A program made the position numbers and the translations under genes. The notes under the pieces were generated by a model, which did not search any database, was not told where the DNA came from, and saw only the letters and a list, made by a program, of their open reading frames with translations. This document shows positions 18,290-21,724 of a DNA stretch of 21,724 nt, piece after piece (the first letter of the stretch is position 1; the number at the start of each line of letters is the position of its first letter). This DNA comes from Tritrichomonas musculus. Its lineage: Eukaryota > Parabasalia > Tritrichomonadida > Tritrichomonadidae. The stretch is taken from contig JAPFFF010000486.1 in NCBI GenBank assembly GCA_039105265.1, positions 1 through 21,724 on the forward strand. The letters are read 5' to 3'.

Positions 18290-18339
18290 CCATGGATTTT
18301 TTAATTTTTCTGACACTTCACTTCCGATCGCCACACCTA
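18290..18339 (-). repeat. Right terminal inverted repeat of the Mutator-like element
   Basis: 50 bases, reverse complement of the left arm; ends CGCCACACCTA against the duplication. Confidence 0.8.
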
Positions 18340-18349
18340 TCAAAACATA
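18340..18349 (+). repeat. Target-site duplication, right copy (Mutator-like element)
   Basis: TCAAAACATA, exact copy of 17433-17442; the host ankyrin-family frame resumes directly after it. Confidence 0.8.
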
Positions 18350-18455
18350 TCAAACCAATTTTTTTAATTCAGTTATTTTCAATATTTTCAAAGATAACAA
18401 AAGGATTCTTTTTATTCTTATTAAAAAAAACATACACCGCTCTCGTTACAAATGA

Positions 18456-18713
18456 AACAAAGTTGCTTGTTAACCAATAAAAAAATTTTCGTTAACTAAA
18501 AAAACCCACTTGTGATGTGAAAAAAGTTTCAATTTTCACTTCACTATTCAATTTTCACTTTTTGAAACGGCGTTTTTTGCGTCATTCATTTCACCAAATC
18601 AAAAAACGCCGGTGGCCCTCAGAATTTCTTAGAATTTCGAAATAACGTATTTCAAAAAATATCCAAATTTTTTTGAATTCAAAAAATCATAAAATAGAAC
18701 ATAAATTATGCGA
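18456..18713. other. Repeat-rich boundary between host gene remnant and mobile DNA
   Basis: TTCAATTTTCACTT occurs twice (18528-18541 and 18548-18561), nested in GTTTCA...TGAAAC. A 12-bp inverted repeat CGGCGTTTTTTG (18568-18579) / CAAAAAACGCCG (18600-18611) forms a GC-clamped hairpin. The stretch GGTGGCCCTC at 18610-18620 is unusually GC-rich for this window. No gene. It could be the terminal region of the neighbouring Polinton-like element or of another DNA element, but no partner inverted repeat is visible in the window. Confidence 0.5.
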
Positions 18714-18721
18714 AAATTATG
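18714..18721 (+). repeat. Target-site duplication, left copy (MITE)
   Basis: AAATTATG, identical to 19053-19060. Confidence 0.8.
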
Positions 18722-19052
18722 GGATCGATTCTAAAATAGGTGTACAATACTGAAGGACACTCAAAAAGTGAAAATTCTTCAGAAAAAATAATCATAATAA
18801 AATACTAAAAAAAAAATCTTTTTATGTTACAAAATTTTTACCGATTCTTACCGCCATCTGCGGGGTCTCGACTACGCCTCGCATTCGCTCGGATTCGCTC
18901 GACGCCCGCTAGGCGGTATGTAGTCTCGGTAAAAATTATGTAAAAATATAAAAAGAATTATTTTTATTTTGCATTTTTTTAGATTATTTTTTCTGAAGAA
19001 TTTTCACTTTTTGAAGGCTCTTTCAATTGTACACCTATTTTAGAATCGATCC
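18722..19052. mobile_element. Foldback MITE, 331 bp, 8-bp target duplication
   Basis: The ends are inverted repeats starting GGATCGATTCTAAAATAGG. The left arm matches the reverse complement of the right arm over the first 26 bases, then with a few changes over about 70 bases (including AAAAAGTGAAAATTCTTCAG), and more loosely towards the centre (TTTTTACCGA...CCGCC against the mirrored GGCGG...TCGGTAAAAA). The centre (18841-18930) is a GC-rich island with a short tandem repeat ATTCGCTCG (18883-18891, 18893-18901). Perfect 8-bp duplications flank it. No ORF. An 8-bp duplication fits hAT, P or Merlin-type transposases; the ends do not let me choose. Confidence 0.85.
18841..18930. repeat. GC-rich hairpin core of the MITE
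   Basis: Nested inverted repeat ACCGA-TACCGCC / GGCGGTA-TCGGT enclosing CG-rich sequence with two ATTCGCTCG units. Its composition is unlike any other stretch of the window. Confidence 0.65.
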
Positions 19053-19060
19053 AAATTATG
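19053..19060 (+). repeat. Target-site duplication, right copy (MITE)
   Basis: AAATTATG, exact copy of 18714-18721. Confidence 0.8.
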
Positions 19061-19072
19061 ACACATAAATAA

Positions 19073-19357
19073 AAATACCCCTTTACTATAAGACGTAAGA
19101 GTAATCATTTTATATGCAAGGATGCAAAACATATAAAGGGGTATATACGAGTATGTCTAAATGGCGACTACTACTTGAAACATGTACTTATAGCAAGACA
19201 GTTCATACCTAATGATGACCCACGACATAAAATAGAGGTAGACCATATCAATAGGAATAGGGCTGACTACCATCTAAGCAACCTAAGATGGATAACCCCA
19301 ACTGATAGTAACTATAACAGGGATATGCCCAAAATTATAAATGCGCGGGCAGAGTAG
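19073..19357 (+). CDS. HNH endonuclease, homing-type, N-terminal part missing
   Basis: The frame is open from 19073 (stop just before) with no ATG, about 94 residues. The C-terminal part carries a classic phage/homing HNH signature: KHVLIARQFIPND, then EVDHINRNRADYHLSNLRW with the HNH histidine pair and Asn, then a NYNRDM end. HNH proteins of this type cut DNA and are common as free-standing homing endonucleases in phages, giant viruses and trichomonad repeats. It sits between the MITE and the Polinton-like genes and ends overlapping the minus-strand ORF by 23 bases. Whether it belongs to the Polinton-like element or is a separate passenger cannot be decided here; the lack of a start makes it a fragment in this copy. 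Confidence 0.65.
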   Translation, partial: KYPFTIRRKSNHFICKDAKHIKGYIRVCLNGDYYLKHVLIARQFIPNDDPRHKIEVDHINRNRADYHLSNLRWITPTDSNYNRDMPKIINARAE

Positions 19358-19586
19358 ATATATGGTACTCTAGGAACTCAAAGGCAAAGTGTTCTATTTT
19401 GTCGATAAATTCCAAATCACCATCTTTCATAATTACATTAAGAAATTCAGGTTCGAAATACTCAGCAGCTAACTCTTTTATCTTATTAATTAAAATATCA
19501 CATACACCCTCATTAGTCTCACACCTATATTCATAGAGGTAAGATACTAATTTATAGAGAATATTCATACGCTCTTTTATGGTCAT
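19335..19586 (-). CDS. Small acidic helical protein in the Polinton-like segment
   Basis: 83 residues from ATG at 19586 (MTIKERMNILYKLVSYLYEY); the open frame extends further upstream without ATG. The composition is Glu/Leu/Phe-rich and probably all-helical, with no signal peptide or known motif. It is the only minus-strand gene in this block and overlaps the 3' end of the HNH ORF tail to tail. Real coding is suggested by its low-Lys, non-repetitive composition in AT-rich DNA, but I do not recognise a family. Confidence 0.45.
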   Translation of the reverse strand: MTIKERMNILYKLVSYLYEYRCETNEGVCDILINKIKELAAEYFEPEFLNVIMKDGDLEFIDKIEHFAFEFLEYHISTLPAHL

Positions 19587-19649
19587 GCAAATAAGCCATT
19601 TATACAGAAATAAAAAAACAAATGAAATGAACAATAGAAAAATATTTAG

Positions 19650-19660
19650 TCATTTCACTT
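19650..19660 (+). promoter_or_regulatory. Double Inr motif before the coiled-coil gene
   Basis: TCATTT (19650-19655) and TCACTT (19655-19660) overlap by one base, and both fit the host TCAYTW initiator; they lie 10-20 bases before ATG 19670. This suggests that the element's genes use host-type promoters. Confidence 0.5.
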
Positions 19661-19669
19661 TTTTCTTTG

Positions 19670-19930
19670 ATGAATATCGATAAGAAGATACGATTGACCA
19701 CTGAAATGCTCAACGCTAAAATCATGGATGAAAAGCAAAAGCTTGAAGCAAAGGTAGACCATACTGAAACTTACTTGTTGCTCCAAATTGATCAACTCAA
19801 CCAAAGACTTGATGAGGTTCTTAATAGGGTCAACCTGCTATCCTTAAAACTCGATTCTGTCATTGATGACCTTGCAAATATGAAGGTCAACGTTGATGAT
19901 ATCAACAGCAGCCTTGATAACCTTCATTAA
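19670..19930 (+). CDS. Coiled-coil protein in the Polinton-like segment
   Basis: 86 residues from ATG 19670, the first ATG behind the Inr pair. Nearly the entire chain shows heptads of Leu/Ile/Val (QIDQLNQRLDEVLNRVNLLS, LKLDSVIDDLANMKVNVDDI) with acidic and basic residues between, predicting a long parallel coiled coil, perhaps a trimer or dimer stalk. No membrane span. In viral-type elements such proteins often act as fibres or scaffolds; that role is inference. The next gene starts 41 bases downstream. Confidence 0.6.
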   Translation: MNIDKKIRLTTEMLNAKIMDEKQKLEAKVDHTETYLLLQIDQLNQRLDEVLNRVNLLSLKLDSVIDDLANMKVNVDDINSSLDNLH

Positions 19931-19971
19931 TAAACAACATCTTCTACTTACTTCTTTTATTTGATTTTTAA

Positions 19972-21517
19972 ATGACTAGTAATGTAGGTACACAAACTAA
20001 ACCTAACAATAAAATACAACTATTACAAGGTACTATTAAATTTCGACCTAAACTAGTTGATAGAGATGTTGCAAGATTAACAAGAGGTTTGGGTCAAACT
20101 ATATGGAAGTTCTCTAATAATCAAATAAATCTACAAAAATTATATGAGACATATTTAAATACTAGTATAGCTTTTAAAGACGTACTTGAATTTGCTAATA
20201 GACTCAAGAGAGAGAGACCAAGAGCAAAATTTACAGGTTGTGTGTTTGCGATTAAGAAAAATCAAGATGATAAAGATGAACTTGGACATTGCATAACAGT
20301 ATTAAAGCCATATCAATATACTCTCCAAGAATCAGATGAAGGTTTATTAACAGAGATAAAATTACATTATGATATTATCAACATAAGGATATCTCGAATG
20401 AAGACTGAGGAGGAAAAACAAGCAGCTAAAGAACTGAGAGAGCAGATGAAAGAAAGAACATTGGAAAATGATAAGAAAGAATATAAAACTAGAGGTGTTC
20501 AAACAGATGATATACCAGAATTGGCTCCATTACCCAGACCTCCAACTTTAAATCGAAATGATTATAATCTTAACCTTAGGAAAATCGGTAGGAACCGACC
20601 CACAAATGTTGAGCCACCAACAAGGGATCTAAATCAAAACAGAATTCAACGTTTACTTCAAAGTAGTACAAATTTAGATGATGATAGACCTAAGAAAAAA
20701 TCAAAACAACCTAAGAAAAAATCAAAACGACCTCGTTCACCTTCACCTCCACCTCCACCTCCACCACCTCCTCCTCCTTCATTGCCACCTCCACAGTTTC
20801 CATCATCACATACCTCTCGAGGTACTAGTCCTCCTCCAAGAAAACCCCATATGACACCACAGAAGGCAGGAGAGTATACAGTAGACCAAGGACATAATAG
20901 GATTCATGATTGGAGGAGTTTAGTCAATGATGAAAATATAGACGAAGATGTTATTGATGACTACTTGAAACTTCTATATAACAAAGGAAAGAGATTGAAT
21001 AAACAACCTGGTCAAAATGAGGCAGAGTTTGATAAAAAGAAAATATTGGTTTTACCTACTGCATTTTATACCCTCCTTTCTATAGCATATGAAACTAATG
21101 ATAATGAAAAAATACATGAACTGATGAAAAGTCCTATCTCAGGTAAACAGTCATTTTCACATTACGATAAAGTATTTGTCCCCATTTGCTCAGATGGAGA
21201 ACATTGGGTTTTATGTTCGATATCCAAAGAAAATAATCAAATGCTATGACTCTGAGAATAAGTCAATGGCGCCAGAGGTAAAGACACTTAATAAGTGGAT
21301 CGATATTTCAGCAACAGGTTAGTTAAAAGCAAAATATTATGATGTACCTAGTCAAAAGAATAACAAGGATTGTGGAGTGTTTCTAATGGAATCTTGTCGT
21401 ACCTTTTTGCATGAAGGAGATGGTAAGTTTAAACAACGCAATATACCAGATATTAGAAAGAGAATACTTCGAGAACTTCAAAACAATGAATTAGAAACAG
21501 GTGTTGTATATAAATAA
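19972..21517 (+). pseudogene. Polinton-like adenovirus/Ulp1-type cysteine protease gene, broken
   Basis: Starts MTSNVGTQTK. An N-terminal domain of about 200 residues (basic, helical) leads to a Lys/Pro hinge (PKKKSKRPRSPS, a poly-Pro run) and then a C-terminal cysteine-protease region of the C48/adenain type, with a His-Trp box (GEHWVLCS) and a Cys box (DCGVFL) both recognisable. In Polintons and adenoviruses this enzyme matures virion proteins. The copy carries about two breaks. The long N-terminal part fused to the protease is typical of a multi-domain structural/maturation protein and distinguishes it from short stand-alone proteases. Confidence 0.65.
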
Positions 21518-21538
21518 AGACTTTTTATTCAACTCGAA

Positions 21539-21724
21539 ATGGAATTACCACCAAGTGTTAACACTTTATATCCTAATCGAGATAATATAGTTAATGATGG
21601 TAATACACCTCTTCCAATCGAAACAGCCTACTTCCTTGAGGATGCTCAACATGATAAAGCTAAGTTTAATAGATATTGGTTTAATTTCCCACCAGAATTG
21701 TCAACTGCAAACAAAGGGGAATCT
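21539..21724 (+). CDS. Polinton-like gene, 3' partial
   Basis: 62 codons from ATG 21539 (MELPPSVNTLYPNRDNIVND) to the right edge, 21 bases after the protease gene's stop. The phrase NRYWFNFPPELSTANKGE looks like the start of a structural protein, and the position just after the protease is where Polintons often carry capsid-related genes, but the visible part is too short to name a family. Confidence 0.5.
   Translation, partial: MELPPSVNTLYPNRDNIVNDGNTPLPIETAYFLEDAQHDKAKFNRYWFNFPPELSTANKGES

Larger units (their letters stand above)
17443..18339. mobile_element. Non-autonomous Mutator-like DNA transposon (897 bp)
   Basis: The two ends are inverted repeats: 17443-17503 against 18290-18339. 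The first 29 bases are identical (TAGGTGTGGCGATCGGAAGT and on), and after a small indel both arms continue to a shared CCATGG. The element is flanked by a perfect 10-bp duplication. The interior is AT-rich without any ORF of transposase size, so it must depend on a transposase encoded elsewhere. Mutator-like elements with 9-11 bp duplications are known in Trichomonas; the family assignment rests on duplication length and terminal repeats only. The perfect duplication and long identical ends suggest a fairly young insertion. Confidence 0.8.
17273..18455 (+). pseudogene. DUF3447/ankyrin-family gene N-terminus, split by a transposon
   Basis: From ATG 17273 the frame gives IIEDQQKVYKYLIFVLHL, SKIASNHHRQNDFSQKLKK and IRFFK, the characteristic start of trichomonad DUF3447/ankyrin proteins. 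At 17443 it is cut by the Mutator-like element. Immediately after the second target-duplication copy (18350) the same frame resumes with NSVIFNIFKDNKRILFILIK, again a family phrase in the right order. If the 897-bp element and one 10-bp duplication are removed, the reading frame is continuous across the site. It ends at TGA 18453-18455 soon after family similarity fades near 18421, so the gene was also truncated downstream, probably by the repeat and Polinton-bearing sequence to the right. Confidence 0.75.
19061..21724 (+). mobile_element. Polinton/Maverick-like element, right fragment
   Basis: A compact gene block that runs off the right edge: HNH-nuclease ORF, small minus-strand ORF, coiled-coil protein, a protein with a proline-rich hinge and an adenovirus/Ulp1-like cysteine protease domain, and the start of a further gene. 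The protease is the part that identifies the family. The copy looks broken, with about two breaks, all within what I can see of the protease gene, and little other decay, so it is probably not very old. The left limit is uncertain: the MITE at 18722-19052 and the repeat-rich stretch before it may lie inside the element. No terminal inverted repeat was identified. Confidence 0.6.

Noticed and set aside
18841-18930. GC-rich island considered as a tRNA or other structured RNA gene.
   Set aside because: No cloverleaf or B-box (GGTTCGANTCC) pattern; it is the centre of the foldback element.
1-21724. CRISPR arrays, rRNA and tRNA genes.
   Set aside because: No regularly spaced direct repeats or RNA-gene signatures were seen; the window is eukaryotic.

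Overview
The window looks like nuclear DNA of a parabasalid protist: Trichomonas or, more likely, Tritrichomonas. It is very AT-rich and its genes have no introns that I could find. Start codons sit a few bases after TCAYTW initiator (Inr) motifs. The gene families are those expanded in trichomonads: tyrosine-kinase-like (TKL) kinases, DUF3447/ankyrin proteins, BspA-type leucine-rich repeat (LRR) surface proteins, Pmp-like beta-helix proteins, Sel1-repeat proteins, Rab-like GTPases and Polinton/Maverick elements. The assignment rests on family recognition by eye; no database search was possible.

Layout. 1-2096: edge of a Polinton-like element with two genes, running off the left side. 2149-5188: host TKL kinase with an inactive first kinase domain and an intact second one; its N-terminal segment lies in a different, 4-base-overlapping frame behind a clean Inr. 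5430-11410: mostly a gene graveyard, with relics of a Pmp-like membrane protein, a HAD phosphatase, a DUF3447/ankyrin protein, BspA repeats (in alternating orientation) and a Sel1-repeat protein, plus one open Rab-like GTPase gene (8846-9334, minus) with degenerate nucleotide-binding motifs. 11611-17098: four consecutive intact genes, all for membrane proteins. These are a BspA-like LRR type I protein and a small type I protein (both minus), then divergently a roughly ten-pass membrane protein and another small single-pass protein (both plus). 17273-18455: N-terminus of a DUF3447/ankyrin gene cut by an 897-bp Mutator-like non-autonomous transposon with a perfect 10-bp target duplication. 18456-18721: short repeats and a hairpin. 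18722-19052: a 331-bp foldback MITE with a GC-rich core and a perfect 8-bp target duplication. About 19061 to the right edge: a second Polinton-like segment with an HNH-nuclease ORF, a small minus-strand ORF, a coiled-coil protein, a broken adenovirus/Ulp1-like protease gene and the start of another gene.

The intact host genes suggest signalling (kinase, GTPase-like) and cell-surface functions. The 11.6-17.1 kb block is the best candidate for an undescribed functional unit, because four neighbouring genes all feed the secretory pathway and include a large LRR ectodomain and a polytopic partner. The best-supported mobile-DNA observations are the two non-autonomous DNA transposons, each with matching terminal inverted repeats and target-site duplications readable directly from the sequence.
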